This document shows positions 8,793 to 16,828 of a stretch of DNA of 64,000 nucleotides, piece after piece. How positions within the stretch are numbered: position 1 is the first letter of the stretch; every line of letters starts with the position of its first letter. The DNA comes from Streptomyces sp. ERV7 (GTDB lineage Bacteria; Actinomycetota; Actinomycetes; Streptomycetales; Streptomycetaceae), in NCBI RefSeq assembly GCF_001653515.1, contig NZ_LYOY01000001.1, forward strand, positions 620,001 to 684,000, read 5' to 3'. The notes beneath the pieces were generated by a model that saw only the letters and a program-made list of their open reading frames with translations, searched no databases and was not told where the DNA came from. Made by a program: the position numbers and the translations under genes.

Positions 8793-9899
8793 TCAGTCCC
8801 GCGCCCGGACGGAAGGAGGCCACGGACCGGCCGTCCGTGAGCAGCCCGGGTGCGAGACCGGCCGCCACCAGCGAGGACTCGCCGACCCCGGACGGGCCGG
8901 TGACCACGACGAGCGGCCGGTCCCGCACCATCGCGCACAGCCCGGCGACCTCCCGCCCGCGGCCGACGAAGAGCCCGGCCCGCACGTCCTCGGGCCGGCC
9001 GCCGCGCTCCAGCAGCATCGTCGGAATCCGCCCCATGCGGTCGCCCCGCCGCCCTCGCTGCCGTACGAGCGCGGCTCATCCGCCCAGACGCGGGAGCCGC
9101 CGCGATGACGGGTCCCCTCGAGCGCCCCCGCCGCCCCTACCCCGCCGAGCACCATGAAGACGGGCATCAGCACCTTCAGCTCCACCCAGCTCCCGGCCCG
9201 GAAGCGCATCGCCTTCGGCGGGCCCAGCGGGTACCAGCGCCTGCGGCCCAGCGGGATCGGCCACAGGATCGGGCAGCCCGAGACGGTCAGCGCGTCCCCG
9301 ATGTCGTGGACCAGGGCGCCGAGCACGATCGGCAGGCCCAGCCACAGGTACTCCTGGCCGGAGCCGCTGAAGAGCCAGTCCGAGCCGTTGCCGGGCTTGT
9401 CCAGGACCCCGGCCATGATCCAGGCGCCGGCCGCGCCGAGCAGCCAGACCAGGACGTCGCTGGACATCCGGGCGGCCCGCCACAGCAGGCCCTCCACGGC
9501 GAGCACCACATGGACGAAGAGGATGCCGAGCACCGCCCAGCGACCGCCGAACACCGCCGCGGCCGAGGCGCCCGCGCCGATCAGGACGGCCCACAGCCAG
9601 GTGTGCGTGAGAGTGCGGTGGCCGCCGTTGCGGCGCGGGTCGCCGGGGCCCCTGGTCGCCTTGTAGACGGCGTGCGAGAGGTCGTCGACGATGCCGCACA
9701 GGGCCCGGGAGACCGGTCCGAAGGCGCGCGAGATGGTCGCGGACTTGTGGTCGAGGTCGGGCGCGAGCGCCGCCCCGGCGCTGATCAGCGCGCCGACGAC
9801 GAGCACCGGCCACGGCATGGCGTGCCCCGCGGCCGCGGTGGCGGCCCCCACCCCCAGCCAGGCTGCCGCTCCTGACAGTGAGTGCGCAGGTCCCATCAT
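8793..9899 (-). CDS. DUF457/YdjM-type membrane-bound metal-dependent hydrolase, aberrant C-terminus
   Basis: Residues 1-260 are a recognisable multi-pass membrane protein of the YdjM/DUF457 class: MMGPAHSLSGAAAWLGVGAA, then APDLDHKSATISR (the DxDH metal motif), GGHRTLTHTWLWAV (HRxxTH), and HDIGDALTVSGCPILWPIPL. From my memory, relatives end shortly after a VLGGVGAAGAL-like segment, near residue 265. Here the frame continues for about 100 low-complexity residues antisense to nothing conserved, reading the NTPase remnant in the wrong frame. A deletion or frameshift probably removed the native stop. ATG 9899 (or 9896) is chosen because MMGPAHS is the conserved beginning; an upstream in-frame ATG at 9917 is possible. 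Conserved roles are poorly known (related YdjM is LexA-regulated in E. coli). Confidence 0.7.
   Translation of the reverse strand: MMGPAHSLSGAAAWLGVGAATAAAGHAMPWPVLVVGALISAGAALAPDLDHKSATISRAFGPVSRALCGIVDDLSHAVYKATRGPGDPRRNGGHRTLTHTWLWAVLIGAGASAAAVFGGRWAVLGILFVHVVLAVEGLLWRAARMSSDVLVWLLGAAGAWIMAGVLDKPGNGSDWLFSGSGQEYLWLGLPIVLGALVHDIGDALTVSGCPILWPIPLGRRRWYPLGPPKAMRFRAGSWVELKVLMPVFMVLGGVGAAGALEGTRHRGGSRVWADEPRSYGSEGGGATAWGGFRRCCWSAAAGPRTCGPGSSSAAGGRSPGCARWCGTGRSSWSPARPGSASPRWWRPVSHPGCSRTAGPWPPSVRARD
8800..9036 (-). pseudogene. Remnant of a STAND-type NTPase N-terminal domain
   Basis: Read from an ATG at 9036, about 75 residues resemble the start of a nucleotide-binding STAND module: GLFVGRGREVAGLCAMVRD, then RPLVVVTGPSGVGESSLVAA. 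The P-loop Lys is Glu (GVGES instead of GSGKS), and similarity fades near 8800, where the frame runs antisense into the ABC gene. None of the sensor or repeat domains that should follow are present. It overlaps the abnormal 3' end of the DUF457 gene in another frame. This is a decayed fragment, not a working gene. Confidence 0.55.
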
Positions 9900-10022
9900 G
9901 ACCGTGCCCCGCCCCATTTCCTGTTGTCCCGTGACCCAGTTGACGAGGCAGCCTATCGCTCATGATCTTCTTGCCCGTCCTCCGGTTCCCTCTCATGGGG
10001 GGAAGCCAGGCAAGATGGGGGC

Positions 10023-12536
10023 GTGACCCTTATCGATCAGCTGCCGCCGAGTGCCGACCCCGATGCCCTTTTCGAGGCCTTCTCCACCTGGGCCGAGGAG
10101 CGGGGCATCTCCCTGTACCCGGCCCAGGAGGAGGCGCTGATCGAGGTGGTCTCGGGGGCGAACGTGATCCTCTCCACCCCGACCGGCTCCGGAAAGAGCC
10201 TGGTGGCGGCCGGTGCGCACTTCGCGGCGCTGGCCCGGGACGAGGTCACGTTCTACACCGCGCCGATCAAGGCGCTGGTCTCGGAGAAGTTCTTCGACCT
10301 CTGCAAGCTCTTCGGCACCGAGAACGTCGGCATGCTGACCGGCGACGCGTCCGTGAACGCCGACGCCCCGGTCATCTGCTGCACCGCCGAGGTGCTGGCC
10401 TCCATCGCGCTGCGGGACGGCAGGCACGCCGACATCGGCCAGGTCGTGATGGACGAGTTCCACTTCTACGCCGAGGCGGACCGCGGCTGGGCCTGGCAGA
10501 TCCCGATCCTGGAACTGCCGCAGGCCCAGTTCGTCCTGATGTCGGCGACGCTCGGCGACGTCTCGATGTTCGAGAAGGACCTGACCCGGCGCACCGGCCG
10601 GGAGACCGCGGTGGTCCGCTCGGCGACCCGGCCCGTACCGCTCTCGTACGAGTACGTCACCACGCCGATCACCGAGACGCTGACCGAGCTCCTGGAGACC
10701 CGGCAGTCGCCGGTCTACATCGTGCACTTCACCCAGGCCCAGGCGGTCGAGCGGGCGCAGTCGCTGATGTCGATCAACATGTGCACGCGCGAGGAGAAGG
10801 ACGCGATCGCGGAGCTGATCGGCAACTTCCGCTTCACCACCAAGTTCGGCCAGAACCTCTCCCGCTATGTGCGCCACGGCATCGGTGTGCACCACGCGGG
10901 CATGCTGCCCAAGTACCGCCGTCTGGTGGAGAAGCTGGCGCAGGCGGGTCTGCTGAAGGTGATCTGCGGTACGGACACCCTCGGCGTCGGCGTCAACGTG
11001 CCCATCCGCACGGTGCTGTTCACCGCGCTCACCAAGTACGACGGCAACCGGGTGCGCACCCTGCGCGCCCGCGAGTTCCACCAGATCGCGGGCCGGGCCG
11101 GACGGGCCGGGTTCGACACCGCCGGGTTCGTGGTCGCCCAGGCGCCCGAGCACGTCATCGAGAACGAGAAGGCGCTCGCCAAGGCGGGCGACGACCCCAA
11201 GAAGCGCCGCAAGGTGGTCCGCAAGAAGGCCCCCGAAGGCTTCGTGGCCTGGTCGGACACCACCTTCGAGAAGCTGATCGGCGCCGAGCCCGAGCCGCTG
11301 ACCTCGCGCTTCAGGGTCACCAACATCATGCTGCTCTCGGTGATCGCCCGGCCGGGCAACGCCTTCGAGGCGATGCGCCGCCTCCTGGAGGACAACCACG
11401 AGCCGCGCAAGGCGCAGCTGCGGCACATCCGCCGCGCCATCGCCATCTACCGCTCGCTGCTCGACGGCGGTGTGGTGGAGCAGCTGGACACCCCGGACGC
11501 CGAGGGCCGCACCATCCGGCTCACCGTCGACCTCCAGCAGGACTTCGCGCTCAACCAGCCGCTGTCCACGTTCGCGCTCGCGGCCTTCGACCTGCTCGAC
11601 CCCGAGTCGCCCTCGTACGCGCTGGACATGGTCTCCGTCGTCGAGTCGACCCTTGACGACCCGCGCCAGATCCTCGCCGCCATGCAGAACAAGGCGCGCG
11701 GCGAGGCCGTGGGCCAGATGAAGGCGGACGGGGTCGAGTACGAGGAGCGCATGGAGCGGCTCCAGGACATCTCGTACCCGAAGCCGCTGGAAGAGCTGCT
11801 GTGGCACGCGTACAACGTCTACAAGAAGTCGCACCCGTGGGTGGGCGACCACCCGGTCTCGCCGAAGTCCGTCATCCGTGACATGTACGAACGGGCGCTC
11901 ACCTTCACGGAGTTCACCTCCTGGTACGAGCTGGCGCGCACCGAGGGCATCGTCCTGCGCTATCTGGCGAGCGCGTACAAGGCGCTCGACCACACGATCC
12001 CGGACGACCTGAAGACCGAGGACCTGGAAGACCTGATCGCCTGGCTCGGCGAGATGGTCCGCCAGGTCGACTCCAGCCTGCTGGACGAGTGGGAGCAGCT
12101 GGCCAACCCGGAGATCGAGACCGCCGAGCAGGCCCAGGAGAAGGCCGACGAGGTCAAGCCGGTCACCGCCAACGCCCGTGCCTTCCGCGTCCTGGTGCGC
12201 AACGCGATGTTCCGCCGGGTGGAGCTGGCCGCGCTCGACAACGTGGACGCGCTCGGCGAGATGGACGCCGAGGCCGGCTGGGACGCGGACGCCTGGGGCG
12301 AGGCGATGGACAAGTACTGGGACGAGTACGAGGACCTGGGCACCGGGCCCGACGCACGCGGTCCCAAGCTGCTCGCCATCGAGGAGGACGCGGCGCACGG
12401 CCTGTGGCGCGTCCGGCAGACCTTCGCCGACCCGAACGGCGACCATGGCTGGGGAATCAGCGCGGAGGTCGATCTGGCGGCCTCCGACGAAGAGGGCCGC
12501 GCGGTGGTGCGCGTCACCGACGTCGGCGAGCTCTGA
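10023..12536 (+). CDS. SKI2-like DEAD/DEAH-box RNA helicase with DUF3516
   Basis: The protein has 837 residues and starts with GTG 10023. Helicase motifs run in order: Q-like GISLYPAQEEAL, motif I TPTGSGKS, TAPIKALVSEKF (Ia), motif II DEFHFYAEADRGWAWQ (the DExH Val is Phe), motif III MSATLGD, VHHAGMLPKYRRLVEKLAQ (IV-V region), and motif VI HQIAGRAGRAGFD. The C-terminal half (from about residue 430) is the DUF3516-type region seen in actinobacterial homologues of Mtr4/Ski2 helicases. It probably remodels structured RNA in the cytoplasm, in RNA decay or ribosome processing. The gene is divergent from the DUF457 gene and is followed at 28 bases by tesB. Confidence 0.9.
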   Translation: MTLIDQLPPSADPDALFEAFSTWAEERGISLYPAQEEALIEVVSGANVILSTPTGSGKSLVAAGAHFAALARDEVTFYTAPIKALVSEKFFDLCKLFGTENVGMLTGDASVNADAPVICCTAEVLASIALRDGRHADIGQVVMDEFHFYAEADRGWAWQIPILELPQAQFVLMSATLGDVSMFEKDLTRRTGRETAVVRSATRPVPLSYEYVTTPITETLTELLETRQSPVYIVHFTQAQAVERAQSLMSINMCTREEKDAIAELIGNFRFTTKFGQNLSRYVRHGIGVHHAGMLPKYRRLVEKLAQAGLLKVICGTDTLGVGVNVPIRTVLFTALTKYDGNRVRTLRAREFHQIAGRAGRAGFDTAGFVVAQAPEHVIENEKALAKAGDDPKKRRKVVRKKAPEGFVAWSDTTFEKLIGAEPEPLTSRFRVTNIMLLSVIARPGNAFEAMRRLLEDNHEPRKAQLRHIRRAIAIYRSLLDGGVVEQLDTPDAEGRTIRLTVDLQQDFALNQPLSTFALAAFDLLDPESPSYALDMVSVVESTLDDPRQILAAMQNKARGEAVGQMKADGVEYEERMERLQDISYPKPLEELLWHAYNVYKKSHPWVGDHPVSPKSVIRDMYERALTFTEFTSWYELARTEGIVLRYLASAYKALDHTIPDDLKTEDLEDLIAWLGEMVRQVDSSLLDEWEQLANPEIETAEQAQEKADEVKPVTANARAFRVLVRNAMFRRVELAALDNVDALGEMDAEAGWDADAWGEAMDKYWDEYEDLGTGPDARGPKLLAIEEDAAHGLWRVRQTFADPNGDHGWGISAEVDLAASDEEGRAVVRVTDVGEL

Positions 12537-12564
12537 CCCCCGCTCCCGAGAGGACCGCGACGAC

Positions 12565-13443
12565 ATGACCAACCCCGCCGAGAGACTCGTCGATCTGCTC
12601 GACCTGGAGCAGATCGAGGTCGACATCTTCCGCGGCCGCAGCCCCGAGGAGTCGCTGCAGCGTGTCTTCGGCGGCCAGGTGGCCGGCCAGGCGCTGGTGG
12701 CGGCCGGGCGCACCACGGACGGCGAGCGCCCGGTGCACTCGCTGCACGCCTACTTCCTGCGCCCCGGCCGCCCCGGCGTCCCGATCGTCTACCAGGTCGA
12801 GCGGGTGCGGGACGGCCGGTCGTTCACCACCCGCCGGGTCACCGCCGTCCAGCAGGGCCGCACGATCTTCAATCTGACGGCGTCCTTCCACCAGCCGGAG
12901 CCGGGCAGCATCGAGCACCAGCTGCCGCCGCGCCTGGACTTCCCGGAGCCGGAGTCGCTGCCGACGGTCGCGGACGAGATCCGCGAGCACCTGGGCGCGC
13001 TGCCGGAGGCCCTGGAGCGGATGGCGCGCCGCCAGCCCTTCGACATCCGGTACGTGGACCGGCTGCGCTGGACGCCGGACGAGATCAAGGACGCGGATCC
13101 GCGCAGCGCGGTGTGGATGCGGGCGGTCGGCCCGCTGGGCGACGACCCGCTGGTGCACACCTGCGCGCTCACCTACGCGTCCGACATGACGCTGCTCGAC
13201 GCGGTCCGCATCCCGGTGGAGCCGCTGTGGGGTCCGCGCGGCTTCGACATGGCCTCGCTCGACCACGCGATGTGGTTCCACCGGCCGTTCAGGACCGACG
13301 AGTGGTTCCTGTACGACCAGGAGTCCCCCATCGCGACCGGCGGCCGGGGCCTGGCCCGCGGCCGCATCTACGACCGCGAGGGCCGGCTGCTGGTGTCCGT
13401 GGTCCAGGAGGGCCTGTTCCGCCCGCTGCCGCCCCGCGACTGA
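12565..13443 (+). CDS. tesB: Acyl-CoA thioesterase II (TesB)
   Basis: The protein has 292 residues, the standard TesB length, and forms two hotdog folds. Conserved TesB stretches are QRVFGGQVAGQALVAAGRT, SLHAYFLRPGRPGVPI, FTTRRVTAVQQG, ASFHQPE and, in the second half, LTYASDMTLLDA with the catalytic Asp, then SLDHAMWFHRPFR, and GRIYDREGRLLVSVVQEGL near the end. It hydrolyses medium to long acyl-CoA to free acid and CoA in the cytosol. ATG 12565 follows the helicase stop by 28 bases; a GAGAGGA sequence at 12548-12554 is the likely ribosome site. The acyl-CoA dehydrogenase 600 bases on gives a fatty acid context, although on the other strand. Confidence 0.93.
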   Translation: MTNPAERLVDLLDLEQIEVDIFRGRSPEESLQRVFGGQVAGQALVAAGRTTDGERPVHSLHAYFLRPGRPGVPIVYQVERVRDGRSFTTRRVTAVQQGRTIFNLTASFHQPEPGSIEHQLPPRLDFPEPESLPTVADEIREHLGALPEALERMARRQPFDIRYVDRLRWTPDEIKDADPRSAVWMRAVGPLGDDPLVHTCALTYASDMTLLDAVRIPVEPLWGPRGFDMASLDHAMWFHRPFRTDEWFLYDQESPIATGGRGLARGRIYDREGRLLVSVVQEGLFRPLPPRD

Positions 13444-13475
13444 TCCGTCCCACCCCTGTTACGAGGAGCTAGTTG

Positions 13476-13964
13476 ATGAGCCTGTACGACATCCCGCTGC
13501 GCACGCTGACCGGCGAGGCCACCTCGCTGGCCGACTACAAGGGCAAGGCGGTGCTGGTCGTGAACGTGGCGTCCAAGTGCGGTCTGACCCCGCAGTACGC
13601 CGGTCTTGAGCGCCTCCAGGCGCAGTACGGCGAGCGCGGCTTCACCGTGCTCGGCGTGCCGTGCAACCAGTTCGGCGCCCAGGAGCCCGGCAGCGCGGAC
13701 GAGATCCAGACGTTCTGCTCGGCGACATACGGAGTGACGTTCCCGCTCCTGGAGAAGACGGACGTCAACGGCGACGACCGCCACCCGCTGTACACGCGTC
13801 TCACCGAGGTCGCGGACGCGGACGGCGAGGCCGGCGACATCCAGTGGAACTTCGAGAAGTTCCTGATCTCCCCCGCCGGCGAGGTGGTCGCCCGGATCCG
13901 TCCGCGCACCGAGCCGGAGGCCCCGGAGGTCGTCGCGGCGATCGAGGCGCAGCTGACGGTCTGA
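13476..13964 (+). CDS. Glutathione peroxidase-family thiol peroxidase
   Basis: The protein has 162 residues. The glutathione-peroxidase fold is shown by NVASKCGLTPQYAGLERL (peroxidatic Cys, codon TGC, so not selenocysteine), GVPCNQFGAQEPG with the catalytic Gln, and DIQWNFEKFLI with the catalytic Trp/Asn pair. It should reduce H2O2 or organic hydroperoxides. As Streptomyces lacks glutathione, thioredoxin or mycothiol is the likely reductant (family knowledge). AGGAG at 13464-13468 is spaced better for ATG 13476 than for the TTG at 13473. The gene ends at a strong hairpin shared with the convergent acyl-CoA dehydrogenase. Confidence 0.93.
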   Translation: MSLYDIPLRTLTGEATSLADYKGKAVLVVNVASKCGLTPQYAGLERLQAQYGERGFTVLGVPCNQFGAQEPGSADEIQTFCSATYGVTFPLLEKTDVNGDDRHPLYTRLTEVADADGEAGDIQWNFEKFLISPAGEVVARIRPRTEPEAPEVVAAIEAQLTV

Positions 13965-13993
13965 GCGGCCGCACAGCTTCCGGAGAAACGATA

Positions 13994-14026
13994 CGGCTCC
14001 GTTCCCGCCACACGGGAACGGAGCCG
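13994..14026. terminator. Bidirectional terminator between gpx-like and acyl-CoA dehydrogenase genes
   Basis: CGGCTCCGTTCCCG (13994-14007) pairs with CGGGAACGGAGCCG (14013-14026) around a 5-base loop. It stands in the 80-base gap between convergent genes and can serve both. Confidence 0.75.
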
Positions 14027-14045
14027 GTTGTGTAGCGGCAGAAAG

Positions 14046-15275
14046 CTAGCGGATCGGCATGCCCGACAGGGTGCGGGCGATCACGAGTCGCTGAATCTCG
14101 CTGGTCCCTTCGAAGATCGTGTAGATCGCCGCGTCCCGGTGCATGCGCTCCACCGGGTACTCGCGGGTGTAGCCGTTGCCGCCGAGGATCTGGATCGCCT
14201 GCGCGGTGACCTTCTTGGCGGTCTCGCTCGCGTACAGCTTGGACATCGAGCCCTCGGCGGAGGTGAAGGGCCGGCCCGCCGTGGCCATCCAGGAGGCGCG
14301 CCACACGAGGAGGCGGGCCGCGTCGATCTGCGTACGCATGTCGGCGAGCTGGAACGCGACGCCCTGGTTGTCGATGATCGGGCGGCCGAACTGCTCGCGG
14401 CCCTTGGCGTATTCGAGTGCGTAGTCGTACGCGGCGCGGGCCGTGCCGACCGCCATGGCGCCGACGGCCGGGCGGGAGGCCTCGAAGGTGGCCATGGCGG
14501 CGTTCTTCACGCGCTCGCCGCCGCCCGCCTTCGCCTTCTCCCGGGCCCGGGAGAGGCGCTCGTCCAGCTTCTCCTTGCCGCCGAGCAGGCAGTGCCCGGG
14601 GACGCGCACGTCCTCCAGGACGACCTCGGCGGTGTGCGAGGCGCGGATGCCGTGCTTCTTGAACTTCTGGCCCTGGGAGAGGCCCGGAGTGCTCGGCGGC
14701 ACGATGAAGGAGGCGTGGCCCTTGGAGCCGAGGTCGGGGTCGACGACGGCCACGACGACGTGGACGTTGGCGATGCCGCCGTTGGTGGCCCAGGTCTTGG
14801 TGCCGTTGAGCACCCACTCGTCCTTGGCCTCGTCGTACACGGCCTTGGTGCGCATCGAGGCGACGTCGGAGCCCGCGTCCGGCTCGGAGGAGCAGAAGGC
14901 GGCGACCTTCACGTCGTCCACGTCGCCGTACATCTGCGGGATCCAGGTGCCTATCTGCTCCTCGGTGCCGTTGGCGAGGACGCCGACGGCGGCCAGGCCC
15001 GTCCCGACGATCGACAGGGCGATGCCCGCGTCGCCCCAGAACAGCTCCTCCATGGCGACCGGGATGCCGAGACCGGTCGGGTCGAAGAACTGTTGGGCGT
15101 AGAAGTCGAGGGAGTAGATTCCGACCTTGGCGGCTTCCTGGATCACCGGCCAGGGGGTCTCCTCGCGCTCGTCCCACTCCGCGGCGGCGGGCCTGATGAC
15201 GTCCTTCGCGAACCCGTGCAACCAGTCCCTGACCTGCTTCTGGTCGTCGTTGAGCTCCATAGTGAACTCAGCCAT
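14046..15275 (-). CDS. Acyl-CoA dehydrogenase
   Basis: The protein has 409 residues. It shows the three-domain acyl-CoA dehydrogenase layout: helical N-terminal domain, beta domain with [21 protein letters not shown], and C-terminal helical domain with KEQFGRP-like [20 protein letters not shown] and [20 protein letters not shown]. The catalytic base Glu is in [15 protein letters not shown]. It dehydrogenates acyl-CoA at C2-C3 with FAD as the first step of beta-oxidation or branched-chain acyl-CoA breakdown; chain specificity cannot be read. GGAGGGG sits three bases before ATG 15275. The divergent TetR regulator and two operator-like dyads in its promoter argue for acyl-CoA-responsive repression. 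Confidence 0.93.
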   Translation of the reverse strand: MAEFTMELNDDQKQVRDWLHGFAKDVIRPAAAEWDEREETPWPVIQEAAKVGIYSLDFYAQQFFDPTGLGIPVAMEELFWGDAGIALSIVGTGLAAVGVLANGTEEQIGTWIPQMYGDVDDVKVAAFCSSEPDAGSDVASMRTKAVYDEAKDEWVLNGTKTWATNGGIANVHVVVAVVDPDLGSKGHASFIVPPSTPGLSQGQKFKKHGIRASHTAEVVLEDVRVPGHCLLGGKEKLDERLSRAREKAKAGGGERVKNAAMATFEASRPAVGAMAVGTARAAYDYALEYAKGREQFGRPIIDNQGVAFQLADMRTQIDAARLLVWRASWMATAGRPFTSAEGSMSKLYASETAKKVTAQAIQILGGNGYTREYPVERMHRDAAIYTIFEGTSEIQRLVIARTLSGMPIR

Positions 15276-15309
15276 GTCCCCTCCACCACTTCCCGTGCCA
15301 CAGACAAGC

Positions 15310-15357
15310 GTTACTTGCGGTAACGGCAGTATGTTACTCGCCGGTAGAGCCTGTCAA
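15310..15357 (-). promoter_or_regulatory. Acyl-CoA dehydrogenase promoter with two TetR operator-like dyads
   Basis: On the minus strand TTGACA (15357-15352) and CATACT (15333-15328) lie 18 bases apart. A perfect dyad GTTAC-TTGCG-GTAAC occupies 15310-15324, near the expected transcription start. A second, imperfect copy GTTAC-TCGCC-GGTAG at 15333-15347 lies between the two hexamers. The spacing of two turns and the position over the promoter fit repression by the divergent TetR protein. Confidence 0.6.
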
Positions 15358-15489
15358 CCAGCGAACCGTCACTCAGCGCGGGACCTGGCCGGAGTGTTAC
15401 GTTGCGCAGGCATTCCGGATGGCGGAACACGTCGGCGGAACCGCGTAACACGTAAGACGCAGTACGAGTACGGGCGGGGAGACGAAGCC

Positions 15490-16140
15490 ATGGAGACCAC
15501 ACACCAGGCCGAGCAGCAGCGGACGTCGGCCGAGAGCCGTCGTCGGGAGCTGCTGGAGGCGGCGGACCGGGTGGTGCTCCGGGACGGCCCCAAGGCGTCG
15601 ATGAACGCGATCGCCGCGGAGGCGGGGATCACCAAGCCGATCCTGTACCGGCACTTCGGGGACAAGGGCGGGCTGTACCGGGCGCTGGCGCAGCGCCACA
15701 CGGACGCGCTGCTCGCGGCGCTGCGGGCGGCGCTGGACGCGCCCGCGGAGCGCCGTGAGCGCGTCGAGGCCACGCTGGAGACGTATCTCGCGGCGATCGA
15801 GGCGCGGCCGCAGGTGTACCGCTTCCTCATGCACCCCGCGGAGGAGACCGCCGGCGGTGAGCACGCCGGGTTCGACGTGGGCCGGCACTCCGCGCCGCTG
15901 CTGCGGCGGATGGGCGAGGAGCTGGGCGTGGTGATCGCCGAGCGGATCGACCTGGGGCCGGGGAGCGAGGCGCTGGCGCGGGTGTGGGGCCACGGGATCG
16001 TCGGCATGATGCACGCGGCGGGCGACTGGTGGCTGGGCGAACGCCCCTGCTCGCGCTCCGAGTTGGTACGGGGCCTGGCGGACCTGCTGTGGGGCCGCCT
16101 CGCCGCGGCAGCAGACCGCGCGGGCGGCCCGGGCTTCTAG
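15490..16140 (+). CDS. TetR-family regulator, probably of the divergent acyl-CoA dehydrogenase
   Basis: The protein has 216 residues. The N-terminal HTH reads RRRELLEAADRVVLRDGPKA then MNAIAAEAGITKPILYRHFG, typical TetR with the YRHFGDK end of the recognition helix. The C-terminal domain (from residue about 75) contains the all-helical ligand pocket, with FLMHPAEETAGGEHAGFD and GIVGMMHAAGDWWL. It is divergent from the acyl-CoA dehydrogenase, and the dyads GTTACN5GTAAC in the gap are the natural binding sites. The inducer is probably an acyl-CoA (inference). ATG 15490 follows a purine-rich GGGGAGACGAAGCC. Its 3' end is overlapped by an antisense extension of the peptide deformylase frame. Confidence 0.88.
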   Translation: METTHQAEQQRTSAESRRRELLEAADRVVLRDGPKASMNAIAAEAGITKPILYRHFGDKGGLYRALAQRHTDALLAALRAALDAPAERRERVEATLETYLAAIEARPQVYRFLMHPAEETAGGEHAGFDVGRHSAPLLRRMGEELGVVIAERIDLGPGSEALARVWGHGIVGMMHAAGDWWLGERPCSRSELVRGLADLLWGRLAAAADRAGGPGF

Positions 16141-16711
16141 CCGCCCCTCCCCGGGGTGGGGGATAGATTCCTCGGGCGCCCCACGGGGAACGGCGGATGC
16201 CCCGCAGCAGCCTCCCCCTCCTCCACCCCGTCAAGCGATCCGCGTACACCAACCCCTCCAGGTGGTCCATCTCATGCTGGAGGCACCGCGCGAAGAACCC
16301 CGTCCCGGAAACCCTCACCGGATCCCCCGATGCCGTCCATCCCTCCACCACCGCCTCGTCGTACCGCTCCGTACCGGCCTCCAGACCCGGCAGGGACAGA
16401 CAGCCCTCGGGGCCGCGGACGACCAGGCCCTCCGCCGACACCAGACGGGGGTTGACGAGGTGTCCGAGGTGGCGGACGTCCTCGTCGTCGGGGCAGTCGT
16501 AGACGAACACCCGTAGCCCCACGCCGATCTGATTGGCCGCGAGGCCCACCCCGTTCGCCGCGTACATCGTCGCGAAGAGGTCCTCGACCAGCCGGCCCAG
16601 GGACGGACCGAAGTCGGTGACGGGCTCACAAGGGGCGTGCAGGACCGGTTCGCCGAGGAGAGACATCTCTCGTACGGTGCCGGAACTGCCGGGAATCGGG
16701 CGGTGGCGCAT
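15827..16711 (-). CDS. def: Peptide deformylase with readthrough C-terminal extension
   Basis: Residues 1-180 are a complete peptide deformylase: motif 1 GVGLAANQIG, motif 2 EGCLSLPG (metal-binding Cys) and motif 3 HEMDHLEG (two metal His and catalytic Glu). It removes formyl from N-terminal Met during translation. ATG 16711 (MRHRPIPGSS) is chosen because the segment from residue 1 matches relatives; an in-frame ATG at 16813 is less likely. Normal members end near residue 180-190 (about 16160). Here no stop occurs and the frame continues for about 110 Arg/Pro-rich residues antisense to the 3' half of the TetR gene. A frameshift or lost stop near 16140-16180 is likely: one frame over, a TAG lies at 16138-16140. 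The catalytic core is intact, so the enzyme may still work. Confidence 0.82.
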   Translation of the reverse strand: MRHRPIPGSSGTVREMSLLGEPVLHAPCEPVTDFGPSLGRLVEDLFATMYAANGVGLAANQIGVGLRVFVYDCPDDEDVRHLGHLVNPRLVSAEGLVVRGPEGCLSLPGLEAGTERYDEAVVEGWTASGDPVRVSGTGFFARCLQHEMDHLEGLVYADRLTGWRRGRLLRGIRRSPWGARGIYPPPRGGAARSPGRPRGLLPRRGGPTAGPPGPVPTRSASRGVRPATSRPPRASCRRSRGPTPAPAPRSPAPGRSARRSPRPAPRPSAAAAARSAGPRRTRRAHRRRSPPRGA

Positions 16712-16828
16712 GGCCGCAAGCGTACGTTCCGGGCCACCCGGAGCCGCGCTGGTGGTGGCGCGGTTCGGGCCGCTGTCCGGATCTCGATAGGCTGAGGTCC
16801 GACCCAGGCGCAAGGAGGATCAAGGACG

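Noticed and set aside
13476..13964. Selenocysteine at the active site of the peroxidase
   Set aside because: The codon is TGC (Cys); there is no in-frame TGA.
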